Source: Collinsella ihumii (GTDB lineage Bacteria; Actinomycetota; Coriobacteriia; Coriobacteriales; Coriobacteriaceae). Taken from it: 64,000 bases of DNA. The notes beneath the pieces were generated by a model. The model made no database searches. It worked only from the letters and a program-made list of their open reading frames with translations, and was not told the origin of the DNA. The stretch covers positions 16,465-80,464 of the forward strand of contig NZ_FCOU01000013.1 of assembly GCF_900046475.1 (NCBI RefSeq), in the 5' to 3' direction. Below, one piece after another: positions 18,910 through 29,400 of this stretch. Each line of letters starts with the position of its first letter. Position 1 is the first letter of the stretch. The position numbers and the translations under genes were made by a program.

Positions 18910-19792
18910 GCTCAAGCGTTTTCGTCGTCGCATCGTCGCTGCGGCCGCAGGGGCGCTCACGGTTTGCGTCGCGCTCTGCATGGCCGCCTTGTGCTATGTG
19001 GTGGTGGACGCGAATCTCAGCGATTATCGCGCGAGGCTCGAGGACGCCTCGAACGCTCCGTTTTCGGGCGTTTCGGCGGATAGGCTCGATGCCCGCGAGG
19101 TGACGCTGCCGTCCGGCGGGATCTATCCGTCGGAGACCGTTTGGAGGGCCCTTGTAAACGATGCGGGCGAGGTGCTGGAGGTGGCCCTGCCCGCGGTCGG
19201 CGATCAGTTCACGTGGACGCCCGACTCGGAGACGACGTTCACCTCGAAGGACTTATCCGAGCTCGTCGGCCTGCGTGACGAGAAGGGATCCGCGCCGTTC
19301 GAGTATGCCGGCTGCACGTGGCTGGGCACCTGGCAGCCGGCGGGGGAGTCGGAGGACGGCATCACGGTGTCGCCCACCGGCGCGATTGAGGACGCGGAGG
19401 TCGCCGCGGATGCCGTCGGTTCCGATGCGGGCGATCGGGTCTATACCTTCATCGATATCTCCTATCATTATGACTACCTGCGAGGAATCGCGTTTCGCTG
19501 CATCGCTGCGACCATCGTGCTGTCGGCGGCGTCTGCGGCAGTCCTTTGGATCGCCGCCGGCCATCTGCTGCGCCCCGTGTATGCGGCGCGCAAGCGGGAG
19601 CAGGAGTTCGTCATCTCGGCATCGCATGAGCTCAAGACGCCGCTCATGGCGATGATGGCAAACTGCGACGTGCTGGAAGCCGAGGCCGCAGGCGATGGGC
19701 GCCTGGCTCCATGGATCGCGAACATCCGCTCTGCCGCCGATGGAATGGCGGACTGCGTGGCGACCCTGCTGAATGCGGCAGGTGAACGGTAG
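18896..19792 (+). CDS. Sensor histidine kinase lacking the HATPase domain
   Basis: The 298-residue protein begins at GTG 18896 after a purine-rich site. Two membrane helices (about 13-33 and 195-216) enclose an extracytoplasmic sensor region of about 160 residues. The dimerisation domain with SASHELKTPLMAMM holds the phospho-acceptor His near residue 243. The protein ends 50 residues later at TLLNAAGER; the N, G1 and G2 boxes of the ATPase domain are absent in all frames downstream. It can be phosphorylated only by another kinase, or it is a truncated remnant. The defence island begins 160-280 bp later, so truncation by its insertion is plausible. Confidence 0.85.
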   Translation: MKDHELKRFRRRIVAAAAGALTVCVALCMAALCYVVVDANLSDYRARLEDASNAPFSGVSADRLDAREVTLPSGGIYPSETVWRALVNDAGEVLEVALPAVGDQFTWTPDSETTFTSKDLSELVGLRDEKGSAPFEYAGCTWLGTWQPAGESEDGITVSPTGAIEDAEVAADAVGSDAGDRVYTFIDISYHYDYLRGIAFRCIAATIVLSAASAAVLWIAAGHLLRPVYAARKREQEFVISASHELKTPLMAMMANCDVLEAEAAGDGRLAPWIANIRSAADGMADCVATLLNAAGER

Positions 19793-20068
19793 CCGCCGAG
19801 GGATGCGGACTATCATGATGCAAGCCGCCCCGCATCTGCTTCTCGGCGGCCATAAGATATTCCTGCGGTCAATCGTGTACTATGGAATATGAAGATAGTT
19901 CTCGTTGATTGCTCGTGACCCCATCGTCCGGGTCGTGAAGAGGAGAAGGATGCTGTTCCCCGATGTGAAAAGTCGGGGGGGGGCTTTCATAGACAGGCTC
20001 TTCCTTCGGTAGCAAATATCAATATCGCAGGTTTGCGCCGCGCGCATTGGTTGATGGCGGTTTCCTAA
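19793..20068. other. Intergenic region with hairpin and G9 leader frame
   Basis: An inverted repeat GCCGCCGAG/CTCGGCGGC (near 19793-19801 and 19843-19851) with an inner GATGCGG/CCGCATC pair may terminate the kinase transcript. From 19950 an ATG with a strong GAGGAGAAGG site opens a short frame (MLFPDVKSRGGAF...), which contains nine consecutive G (19975-19983) and stops at 20010-20012. A change to seven or ten G would let it read on to TAA at 20066-20068, which abuts the helicase ATG. Confidence 0.6.
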
Positions 20069-23000
20069 ATGGACGCCGCCTTTATCGACAACCGAGCGCG
20101 TGTCCTTAAAGATGACCTCGTGAATACGGTTCACAGCGGCGACTCCATATCGGTTGCCGCATCGGTCTTTTCCATGTATGCCTATCGCGAGCTGCGCGAG
20201 CGGCTCGAGGGGCTCGATGAATTTAGATTCATCTTTACCGAGCCCACTTTTGCCACGGAGCGTGCCGCGAAGGAGCAACGCGAATTCTACATCCCGCGTC
20301 TTTCGCGCGAGCAGGGGTTGTACGGTACCGAGTTTGAAATCAAGCTGCGCAACGAGCTCACGCAAAAAGCCATAGCGGGTGAATGTGCTCGTTGGATACG
20401 AAAGAAGGCGACTTTCAAGTCGCCCAAATCTGGGGTGGCTTCGGTTACGCCTGCGCTCACGGTATCGGGCCACAACGATGCTGTCACCTACATGCCGATG
20501 ATGAACGGATTCACCGTAGGCCAGCTCGGCATGGGCGACCACCCTACGCTCACTGGTATCCAACGTAGCGATTCCCAATCATCGTGCATGTTCCTAGGTC
20601 TGTTCGATCAAGTATGGCAGAGCGGTGAGCTTGAGGACGTAACCGCAACCGTAACGGAAAACATCGAGCAGATGTATCGGGAGAATCCACCCGAGCTTAT
20701 CTATTACGTGGCTCTCTATCGCATCTTTCATGAGTTTTTGGACGACGTGTCCACCGACAACCTGCCCAAGGAGGGGACCGGCTTTCGCGATAGCAAGATC
20801 TGGAACCTGCTCTATGACTTCCAGCGCGATGCGGTGCTGGCGATTATCAACAAGCTGCAGACCTATAACGGTTGCATCTTGGCTGATAGCGTCGGTTTGG
20901 GCAAGACGTTTACGGCGCTCGCGGTCATCAAGTATTACGAATCCCTCAACCGCAATGTGCTGGTGCTTTGCCCGAAGAAGCTCTCGGACAACTGGACCAC
21001 ATACCGCAACAACCAGAAGAACAATCCCATTGCGGAGGACCGCCTGCGCTATGACGTGCTCTACCATACCGACCTTTCGCGCAAGCGCGGACGAAGCGCC
21101 ACGGGTATCGATCTTGAGGCGTTCAACTGGGGCGGTTACGACCTCGTCGTCATCGACGAGTCCCATAACTTCCGCAACGGCGAGGATTCGGCACGCGCGG
21201 CAAAGGACGATGGCTCCGGTGGTGTCGAGAATCGCTATCAGCGCCTGCTGAGTCGCGTTCTTCGCGGGGGAGTGCCCACGAAGGTGCTCATGCTGTCGGC
21301 TACACCGGTCAACAATCGGTTCCGCGATTTGCGGAACCAACTCGCCCTTGCGTATCAGGGTGATTCCGATGGGTGGTCCGAGCGTCTGGGGCTATCCAGC
21401 AACATAGAGGACGTGTTCCGTCGGGCGCAGGCCTCCTTTTCCGCGTGGAGCGACCTGCCGGCTGAGGAGCGCACGACCGAGGCGCTCACGGAGTCGTTGG
21501 ATTTCGATTTCTTCCGCGTGCTCGACCAGGTAACCGTTGCGCGCTCGCGCCGCCATATCCAGCGCTACTACGATGTGAGCGTCATCGGGCCGTTCCCGGA
21601 GCGCAAGAAACCCATCTCGGTCTATCCCAAGCTCTCGACGTTGGAGCATGGCCCGACATACAGCGAGATCGCCGACTCTCTCAATCTGCTCACGCTGGCA
21701 GTCTACGTGCCCTCGCAGTACGTATTGCCGAGCACTGCATACAAGTACGAGAGCGAAAACGGAAACCTTACCAACAGAGGCCGCGAAACGGGGGTGCGCC
21801 GACTGATGGCGGCAAACCTTCTCAAGCGCTTGGAGAGCTCGGTTTCCTCGTTTCGCCTGACATTGGAACGCGTGCTTTCTGTCATGAATGCATGTCTGGG
21901 CACCATCGAGGCGTTCAAGGAGACGGGAGCGTCGACATCGAGCGTAAACATTGCCACTTATCAGGAGGGTTTTGATTTCGATGCGGACGATAGCGAGGTC
22001 ATGGACTTCTCGGTAGGAGGGAAGACCCGCTATGACCTGCGCGACCTCGATTGGAAAAGCTGGGAGCGCGATGTGCGCGATGACGCTCAGACCATCGAGG
22101 GCCTGCTTGCCATGATTGATGATATAGATGCCGCGCGCGATGCCAAGCTGCTCGATCTCAAGAAGCTCATCGCGCGGAAGGTGACGAACCCCATCAATCC
22201 GGGGAATAGGAAAGTCATCATCTTCACGGCGTTCGCCGATACGGCAAACTATCTGTACGAGCAGATCGCCCCCTATGTTTCGGAGAGCTTGGGCCTCGGC
22301 GTTGCCGAAGTGACGGGTACGGGCGGTGGCAAGACCACCGTCAAGGGTGTGCGCGGCGACTTGGCGGAAATCCTCACCTGCTTCTCGCCGGTCTCCAAGG
22401 AGCGCGACAAAGTCTATCCGCGCCTGGCGGGCAAGGACATCGATATCCTCATCGCTACGGATTGCATCTCGGAAGGCCAGAACCTGCAGGATGCCGACTA
22501 CCTCGTGAACTACGACATCCACTGGAACCCCGTGCGCATCGTCCAGCGATTCGGCCGTGTTGACCGAATCGGCTCGAAGAACAGCGCGATCCAGCTCGTC
22601 AACTTCTGGCCGGATGATGATCTGGACCACTACATCAACCTCAAAGCGCGCGTGGAGAATCGCATGCACGCCGTGGTGATGAGCTCAACCGGCGATGACG
22701 ACTACATCAACGAGGACGAACAAGGCGACCTTGCATACCGTCGCCAGCAACTCGAGCAGATGCAACATGAGGTGGTCGATCTTGAGGACGTTTCGGGCGG
22801 TGTATCCATTACCGACCTCGGCCTCAATGAGTTCCGGATGGATTTGGTTGCCTACTACCAAGAGAACCCAGACATCGACTGTGTTCCCACGGGCATCGAT
22901 GCTGTTGTAGCGGGTGATGAGCCCGGCGTGATCTTCGTACTGCGCAATGTGAGCCAGCAGCTCGATGCGAAGACGCGCAACCAGATTCATCCGTTTTACC

Positions 23001-23329
23001 TGGTGTATGTGGGCGACGACGGCGAGGTGCGGCATGGCTACCTCGACCCCAAGGACACGCTCGATGCCATGCGGCGCTTGTGCCGGGGCAAAGGTGAGCC
23101 GGATGCAGACCTTTGCCGCGAGTACAACAGAGTCACTAAGAATGGCCGCGATATGCGTGCGGCTTCGAACATGCTGAGAAGCGCTATCGAATCCATCGTA
23201 GATAAGAAGGCCGAAGAGGACCTGAGGAGCTTCTTTACGGCGGGCACAACCAGCTTTTTGGAAAACGACGTGGCAGGGCTCGACGACTTCGAACTCATCT
23301 GCTTCTTGGTGGTGAGGCCCCATGAGTAG
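20069..23329 (+). CDS. SNF2-type helicase with PLD-like N-terminus, type III R-M associated
   Basis: The 1086-residue protein starts with a phospholipase-D-like region (about 15-130: HSGDSISVAASVFSMYAY...), which in such helicases often guides substrate binding. The helicase core follows: Walker A in ILADSVGLGKTFTAL (about 270-284), DESH box near 362, SATPVNN near 410, FTAFADTANYL, and motif VI QRFGRVDRIGS near 825. The C-terminal 200 residues are specific to this group. It is the first gene of an overlapping cluster with DUF4391 and mod. Function is inferred as ATP-driven DNA translocation in anti-phage defence; it is not part of classical two-gene type III systems. Confidence 0.85.
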   Translation: MDAAFIDNRARVLKDDLVNTVHSGDSISVAASVFSMYAYRELRERLEGLDEFRFIFTEPTFATERAAKEQREFYIPRLSREQGLYGTEFEIKLRNELTQKAIAGECARWIRKKATFKSPKSGVASVTPALTVSGHNDAVTYMPMMNGFTVGQLGMGDHPTLTGIQRSDSQSSCMFLGLFDQVWQSGELEDVTATVTENIEQMYRENPPELIYYVALYRIFHEFLDDVSTDNLPKEGTGFRDSKIWNLLYDFQRDAVLAIINKLQTYNGCILADSVGLGKTFTALAVIKYYESLNRNVLVLCPKKLSDNWTTYRNNQKNNPIAEDRLRYDVLYHTDLSRKRGRSATGIDLEAFNWGGYDLVVIDESHNFRNGEDSARAAKDDGSGGVENRYQRLLSRVLRGGVPTKVLMLSATPVNNRFRDLRNQLALAYQGDSDGWSERLGLSSNIEDVFRRAQASFSAWSDLPAEERTTEALTESLDFDFFRVLDQVTVARSRRHIQRYYDVSVIGPFPERKKPISVYPKLSTLEHGPTYSEIADSLNLLTLAVYVPSQYVLPSTAYKYESENGNLTNRGRETGVRRLMAANLLKRLESSVSSFRLTLERVLSVMNACLGTIEAFKETGASTSSVNIATYQEGFDFDADDSEVMDFSVGGKTRYDLRDLDWKSWERDVRDDAQTIEGLLAMIDDIDAARDAKLLDLKKLIARKVTNPINPGNRKVIIFTAFADTANYLYEQIAPYVSESLGLGVAEVTGTGGGKTTVKGVRGDLAEILTCFSPVSKERDKVYPRLAGKDIDILIATDCISEGQNLQDADYLVNYDIHWNPVRIVQRFGRVDRIGSKNSAIQLVNFWPDDDLDHYINLKARVENRMHAVVMSSTGDDDYINEDEQGDLAYRRQQLEQMQHEVVDLEDVSGGVSITDLGLNEFRMDLVAYYQENPDIDCVPTGIDAVVAGDEPGVIFVLRNVSQQLDAKTRNQIHPFYLVYVGDDGEVRHGYLDPKDTLDAMRRLCRGKGEPDADLCREYNRVTKNGRDMRAASNMLRSAIESIVDKKAEEDLRSFFTAGTTSFLENDVAGLDDFELICFLVVRPHE

Positions 23330-23963
23330 CCTCACGCTGGGGCTGCCGAGCACCGTGTTGGTGGGAAAGACGATGCCCAAGAAGCTTTTCTATGAATTCC
23401 TTGCAACAACCGCTGCTGTCAAAGACGAGTTCGTGCGGCTCATTGAGCGCATCGATATGGTCGCCTCGATAAAAGAGGAGACGCTGCATATTCCCGCTAG
23501 TGGCGAGGTTAATGAGATTGATGTCCTGGGGCTTTATCTGCGTGTGGGTGATAGAGCTGGGGCTGAGGCACCCTACGCGGCCATTGATCTCATTGCGAAG
23601 AGTGTGTCCAGCAAGGTGCTGTTTGTCTGCGAGACGGATGACGCAGTGAAGTTGCTCGTGCGGCGAGATCGGTTGTACGAAACCGCTTGGTTGCCATGTG
23701 ACGAGACGACAGTTGAGCTGCGAGGATCAACCTTGGTTGAGCTTTGGGACTCCTTGAGTTCTCAAGTGGTGTTCGGCAATAGCGAGCCTGGCGATTTTGC
23801 CGGGCGCGTTGAGCGCAAAAATCGCATTGAGGAACTTCAAGGCGAGCTGGTGTCAATAAATAAAAAACGTAAATCAGAGAAGCAGATTGCAAAACGCAAT
23901 GCACTGTTTGATCGCGCACGCGCGATCAAACAGGAGCTTGCCCGACTTGAAGCAGGTGCCTGA
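23322..23963 (+). CDS. DUF4391 protein
   Basis: A 213-residue protein with DUF4391-like features: an N-terminal MPKKLFYEFLA segment, a middle part with strand-rich sequence (KVLFVCETDDAVKLLV, YETAWLP), and a C-terminal helical, lysine-rich part (RVERKNRIEELQGELVSINKK). Its ATG lies in the overlap with the helicase stop (ATGAGTAG) and its stop overlaps the mod start (TGATGG), so translation of all three is coupled. DUF4391 genes are known next to helicases and type III methyltransferases, but the biochemical role is not known to me. Confidence 0.8.
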   Translation: MSSLTLGLPSTVLVGKTMPKKLFYEFLATTAAVKDEFVRLIERIDMVASIKEETLHIPASGEVNEIDVLGLYLRVGDRAGAEAPYAAIDLIAKSVSSKVLFVCETDDAVKLLVRRDRLYETAWLPCDETTVELRGSTLVELWDSLSSQVVFGNSEPGDFAGRVERKNRIEELQGELVSINKKRKSEKQIAKRNALFDRARAIKQELARLEAGA

Positions 23964-25837
23964 TGGAGAAGCTTTCGCATGCAACCGAGAACATTCTGGA
24001 CGAGAACGTCGAGAAGCTCGCCGAGCTCTTTCCCGAGGTGGTGACCGAGGTCCGTGAGCCCGATGGAAGCCTGCGCCATACCATCGATGTCGAAGCGCTG
24101 AAAGAGCGTGTGGGTGACGTCGCTGAGGGTCAACGCGAACGCTATCAGTTCACGTGGCCGGGCAAGCGTGATGCCAAACAGGAGGCGTATCGCCCTATCG
24201 ACAAGTGCTTGCGCCCGTGTCCTGAGGAGAGCGTCAACTGGGATACGACGGAGAACCTCTACATCGAGGGGGACAACCTCGATGCGTTGAAGCTTTTGCG
24301 CAACACCTATGCCGGCAAGAATGCCGGCAAGATTAAGATGATCTACATCGATCCGCCGTACAACACGGGGCATGACTTCATCTATGACGATGACTTCGCG
24401 CGCACCAAGACTGATTATGACGCCGAGAGCGGCGACTACGACGAGGATGGCGGTCGCCTGGTTGCCAACCCCGAGTCCAACGGCCGCTTTCACTCCGACT
24501 GGTGCAGCATGATGTATCCGCGCCTGCTGCTTGCGAGGGATCTGCTGAGCGATGATGGAGTATTATTTGTGAGCTGCGACGATGGTGAGCAGGGGTCGCT
24601 TGACAGAATGCTCAATGAAATATTCGGAAACGATTGCCATCTCGGCGCTCTGATTCATCAGAGGGCGAAGGGCGGCGGTCAAGCGAAATATATCGTAAAG
24701 GGACATGATTATATTCATGTCTGTATCAAATCGACTCAATCCGATGTCTCTCTAGCGAGGAAAAAGATTGTTCAGGGCCGTACTTACGTCGTGGATGGTG
24801 TTTTGTGCATCAAGAACGATGATGTTGTGAGAAAGCAGTTCGGAAAGTACGATTCCGGGGTCGACCGTCGCTGTTTCTACGAGCAGTTGGAACAGTATAA
24901 GGGGATAAAGAAAAAACAGGAGATCGATTATCTTCTAAGACAAGGCAAGCTGTTTCTCGAAAAGAATTCCGAAGGAATGCACACGATTTGCGAGTGGATT
25001 CCGGTTAATTCGGCGACCTCTAAAATATATTCGATCATCAAGGTGTTGTCTGAGGAAGGCAAGAAGGACCTCGAAGGACTTGGGGTGGAGGGTTTTTCCT
25101 ACCCGAAGCCTGTTGAGCTAGTTTATCAGTTGGTTGAGGCAGCCACTTTGACTGATAAGAACGTGATAATTCTCGACTTCTTCTCCGGCTCCGCCACAAC
25201 CGCTCATGCCGTCATGAAGCTCAATGCTGAAGACGGCGGCAACCGCAAGTTCATCATGGTGCAGCTGCCCGAAGTTTGTGGACCGGAGACGGAGGCGGCC
25301 AAGGCGGGCTACAAGAACATCTGCGAAATCGGCAAGGAGCGCATCCGCCGTGCGGGCAAGAAGATTGCCGACGAGGTGGAGCAGTCCAACCGGCAGCTCA
25401 AACTCGGCGAGGAGCCCAAGAAGGTCCCAGACATCGGTTTCCGCGTGCTCAAGATCGACTCGTCCAACTTCGAGGACGTTTCGGCTGAGCCCGCGGCTTA
25501 CACCCAGGAGTCACTCATGGGCCTTGCGGACAACCTCAAGCCCGGTCGCACGGCGGAGGATATCCTGTTCCAGGTGATGCTGCAGTTCCAGATTCCGTTG
25601 TCTGTAAGCATCGAGCGCAAGAGTATCAACGGCTCCACGGTGTTCTCGGTTGACGACGGTCGCCTCGCAGCCTGCTTCGACCGTGACGTTTCAACGGACA
25701 CCATCGCCGAGATGGCCAAGATGGAACCCGATTACGCCGTGATGCGCGACGCTTCCTTCGCGGGCGACGACGCCGTTTCCAACTTCGGCGAGCTCTTCAA
25801 AACGTATAGCCCCACCACCATCACGAGAGTGGTGTAG
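23963..25837 (+). CDS. mod: Type III restriction-modification methyltransferase (Mod)
   Basis: The 624-residue protein is a beta-class adenine-N6 methyltransferase: motif IV DPPYNTG at residues 130-136 comes before motif I-type DFFSGSATTAHA at about 405-416. It methylates one strand of an asymmetric site and supplies specificity to Res. The segment between the motifs (about residues 200-395, nucleotides 24550-25150) holds the target-recognition domain and is visibly AT-richer with different codons than the flanks. The catalytic motifs are intact. The ATG overlaps the DUF4391 stop. Confidence 0.93.
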   Translation: MEKLSHATENILDENVEKLAELFPEVVTEVREPDGSLRHTIDVEALKERVGDVAEGQRERYQFTWPGKRDAKQEAYRPIDKCLRPCPEESVNWDTTENLYIEGDNLDALKLLRNTYAGKNAGKIKMIYIDPPYNTGHDFIYDDDFARTKTDYDAESGDYDEDGGRLVANPESNGRFHSDWCSMMYPRLLLARDLLSDDGVLFVSCDDGEQGSLDRMLNEIFGNDCHLGALIHQRAKGGGQAKYIVKGHDYIHVCIKSTQSDVSLARKKIVQGRTYVVDGVLCIKNDDVVRKQFGKYDSGVDRRCFYEQLEQYKGIKKKQEIDYLLRQGKLFLEKNSEGMHTICEWIPVNSATSKIYSIIKVLSEEGKKDLEGLGVEGFSYPKPVELVYQLVEAATLTDKNVIILDFFSGSATTAHAVMKLNAEDGGNRKFIMVQLPEVCGPETEAAKAGYKNICEIGKERIRRAGKKIADEVEQSNRQLKLGEEPKKVPDIGFRVLKIDSSNFEDVSAEPAAYTQESLMGLADNLKPGRTAEDILFQVMLQFQIPLSVSIERKSINGSTVFSVDDGRLAACFDRDVSTDTIAEMAKMEPDYAVMRDASFAGDDAVSNFGELFKTYSPTTITRVV

Positions 25838-25851
25838 ATATGGGCGATCAG

Positions 25852-26130
25852 CTATCGGTAAAAGCGCAGCATATCGGTCTTGAAGACATTCTTCCATGCG
25901 TCGCAGATGCGTCCGTGGTTAAGCGCGATGAAGTTCGCGAGCTTTCTCAGCTCCTTATTGGGAAGATTGCTCCCGTTGCTGGCGAGGATGCAACCGCCGT
26001 CTTCGGTCAGCCAGAACTTCGTGGCATGCTCCGTTGGCCTGCGGACGGCGACATGGATGTGGACCGGCTCGTCGGGTTCATTCATCCAAAAGAACAGAAC
26101 GTAGCGTCCGAGTGTGAGGATCGTCGGCAT
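25852..26130 (-). CDS. DUF4160 protein
   Basis: A 92-residue protein with the DUF4160 signature: MPTILTLGRYVLFFW at the start, HIHVAV with a histidine pair, and a C-terminal helix NKELRKLANFIALNHG. DUF4160 genes often form small pairs resembling toxin-antitoxin modules; activity is unproven. Its ATG shares a base with the upstream stop (TGATG), so the two minus-strand genes are coupled. The pair lies in opposite orientation between mod and res and ends 14 bp from the mod stop. Confidence 0.8.
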   Translation of the reverse strand: MPTILTLGRYVLFFWMNEPDEPVHIHVAVRRPTEHATKFWLTEDGGCILASNGSNLPNKELRKLANFIALNHGRICDAWKNVFKTDMLRFYR

Positions 26131-26408
26131 CAGGCAGCTCTCCATCCGCCTTCGGGATCGCTTGCGAACTCAAAGATGAGGGGCGCATTATCACGCAGGA
26201 ACGACTCGAGGTTATCGAGGTCGCTCTCGGAGAACCCGTCGACATCGAGCCAGCGGTATGCGGGCATAAGGCAGCGCGCGCTGTCGAAGCCCCAATCGCG
26301 GGGACGCTCTATGAGGATCTCGACCGTGCAGTCATCGCGCATGTCGCTGTATGCGATGACTGTTTCGTCGGGGAATTGAGCATAGGGGCGGACCAAGATT
26401 GCCTCCAT
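26130..26408 (-). CDS. Small protein paired with DUF4160, function unknown
   Basis: A 92-residue acidic protein (from the ATG at 26408; a longer version from 26474 overlaps the res start on the other strand). It contains MEAILVRPYAQFPDETVIAYSD and a helix-rich end (SESDLDNLESFLRDNAPLIFEF). I do not recognise the family; by position it is the first gene of a two-gene unit and may be an antidote or DUF2442-like partner of DUF4160. No DNA-binding motif is obvious. Confidence 0.6.
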   Translation of the reverse strand: MEAILVRPYAQFPDETVIAYSDMRDDCTVEILIERPRDWGFDSARCLMPAYRWLDVDGFSESDLDNLESFLRDNAPLIFEFASDPEGGWRAA

Positions 26409-26454
26409 CGTTCGCTCGGAAACTACACGAATTGTACCCGCAAAGGTTATAACC

Positions 26455-29400
26455 ATGGAATTCAAGTTCAGCATCCAAGAGTATCAGACGCGCGCGGCGG
26501 ATTCGGTGGCGCGCGTGTTCGACGGGCAGCCCAAGGTCGAGGGACAGCAGTTCGTGCGCGATCTTGGCCGTACGCGGTTCGACACAAAGACGGGTACGGA
26601 GGCCATCCAGTATGAATCCTCGGACGGCTATCGCAACGCTCCGCTTGCGCTAGGTCCTGATGCGTTGCTGGATAACATCCACAAGATACAGGACGGCAAC
26701 CTCATCGAGCGTTCCTCAGCGCTTCACCATGCACTCGGCGCCTGCGAGCTCGACGTTGAGATGGAGACGGGCACGGGCAAGACCTACGTCTACACCGAGA
26801 CCATCTTCGAGCTCAATCGCCGCTACGGGTGGTCGAAGTTCATCATCGTAGTGCCGAGCGTCGCCATCCGTGAGGGCGTAGCAAAATCACTTGCCGTGAC
26901 GGAACGGCACTTCGCGGAGCGTTACGGTAAGCGAATCTGGTGGTTCGTCTACAACAGCAGCCGTCTGAACGAACTCGACAGCTTCGCCAGCCGCAGCGAT
27001 ATCTCCGTCATGGTCATCAATATGCAGGCTTTCAACGCGTTTGATGAGTCCAAAAACAAGGAGGGCCGCGGCGGCGACAAAACGGCGCGCATCATGTTCT
27101 CCGAGCGCGATGACTTCGGCAGTCGACGCCCCATCGACGTGCTCGCCGCCACCAACCCCATCCTCATCCTCGATGAGCCGCAGAAGATGGGCAAGAAGAA
27201 CAGCGCCACGCGCAAGGCAATGCAGCAGTTCAGGCCCTTGTTCTCCCTCGACTATTCCGCCACGCACGCCGAGCACCACAACGAGGTGTATGCGCTCGAT
27301 GCGCTCGACGCCTACAACATGCGTCTCGTGAAGCGCATCGAGGTGAAGGGTTTTGAGGTGCGGGGTATGCGCGGGACCGATGGATACCTTTGCCTGCAGG
27401 AGATTCGCGTGAGCAAGAATCATCCTCCGGTAGCGGTAATTGAGTTCACGCGTCGCATGGCAAGCGGAAGCATGAAGCGCGCCGTGAGGCAGTTCAACGA
27501 AGGCGATGACATCTTTGTCGCCTCGGGTGAGCTCGAAGCATACCGAAACGATTTCGTGATCGCGGAGATTGTTCCCGATCAGTGGGGCGCGTTAGGCCAC
27601 GTCCGTTTCCGCAACGGCGAGGAGATCTGCTGCGGTGAGGTGGTGGGCGACTCCACCGGTGAGGATCTGCGTCGTGTGCAGATTCGTGAAACGATCAAGA
27701 GCCACATCCAAAAGGAGGAGGCTCTGTACGAGCGCGGCATCAAATGCCTCTCGCTCTTCTTCATCGACGAGGTGGCGAAATACCGCGCATACGATGACGA
27801 CGGCAATGAGCTCACCGTCGGATACGGGAAGGTCTTCGAGGAAGAATACGCGGCGGCGGTCCGCGAGCGCCTCAGCAATCCGCAGATTGGCGATGAGCTG
27901 CCCGGATCCTACTCGGCATATCTTTCGAGCTTTACCGCTGACCAGGTGCACAAGGGGTACTTCTCTATCGACAAGAAGGGACGTGCGGTTGACAGCAAAA
28001 CCAAGCGCGGCAGCGAGGATTCAGACGACGAGAGTGCGTACGACCTCATCCTCAAGAACAAAGAACGCCTGCTCTCCTTTGACGAGCCGACGCGCTTCAT
28101 CTTTAGCCATTCGGCGCTGCGCGAGGGCTGGGATAACCCCAACGTATTCCAAATCTGCACGCTCAAGGAGTCCGGTTCCGAGACGAGCAAGCGTCAGGAA
28201 GTCGGGCGCGGCATGCGCCTGTGCGTGAATCGCGATGGCGACCGTCAGGACGTTTCCGCGCTGGGCGAGAATATGGTGCAGCGGGTGAATCTCCTCACGG
28301 TGATTGCGTCCGAAAGTTATACGTCGTACGTAAAGGGCCTTCAGGACGGCATGCGAGAGGAGCTGCGCAAGCGTCCTCAAGCGGTCACCGAGCAGTACCT
28401 GCTTCGCTTCCGCATTCCAAACGAGCAGGGTATCGATATCGAATTCGATAGCTCGCAGGCGAGTATCGCACATGGATTCCTCGAGACGTTCGGCTATGTG
28501 GATAAGGACGGCGCCGTGACCGATCGCTATCGGGATGGCGGGATTCGCGATGCGGATATCGCTTCATTGCCCGAGTCGTCCCGCACGGTTATCGAGCAGA
28601 CGCGCCCGCTCATAGACGCAGCGCTGGCGAGCGTGTACGACCAGTCTGTGCTCGACGGCATGTTTGAGAACGGCCTCGAGACGAAAGTGACCTCGAATCC
28701 GCTGAACGAGAACTTCGGGAGGAAGGAGTTTCAGGAACTCTGGAACCGCATCAACTTCAAGCAGGCATATACCGTGCATTTTGATGATGCGGAACTGCGG
28801 CGCAAGGCGATCGATAACATCGATCGCAGCCTGACGGTATCGAAGGTGAGCTATCGGATGATAGTCGGAGAGCAACGGGAGTCCGCACGCGAGGACGAGC
28901 TTGCCGATGGATCGCATTTCTCCGTGCATAGCAGGAAGACCATGGACCTTGCGGCATCTGCTCCCGTCAACGTGAAGTACGATTTGGTGGGCGAGGTCGC
29001 TGCGCGCGCCCACATAACCCGCAAGAGTGCGGCAGCGATTCTATCCGGTATGAGTGCGTACAAGTTCCGCATGTTCCAGGACAACCCTGAAGAGTTCATC
29101 GCCAAGGTGGCCGCCGCCATCGTGGACGAGAAGGCAGCGATGGTGGTCGAGCACATCAGCTATAACCGGCTGAGCGAGCGGTACGACTCCGCCATCTTTA
29201 CCGAGGAGATGCCCGAGAACCTTTCGCGTGCCTACCATGCCCGCAAGAACGTTCAGGACTACGTGTTTCCCGATGGCTCGGCGGAGCGGTCGGTGGAGCG
29301 CCGCTTTGCAGAGGACCTCGATGCAGCGGAAGAGGTGTGCGTGTACGCGAAGCTGCCGCGCGCCTTCCAGATTCCGACGCCGGTGGGGAACTATGCGCCG

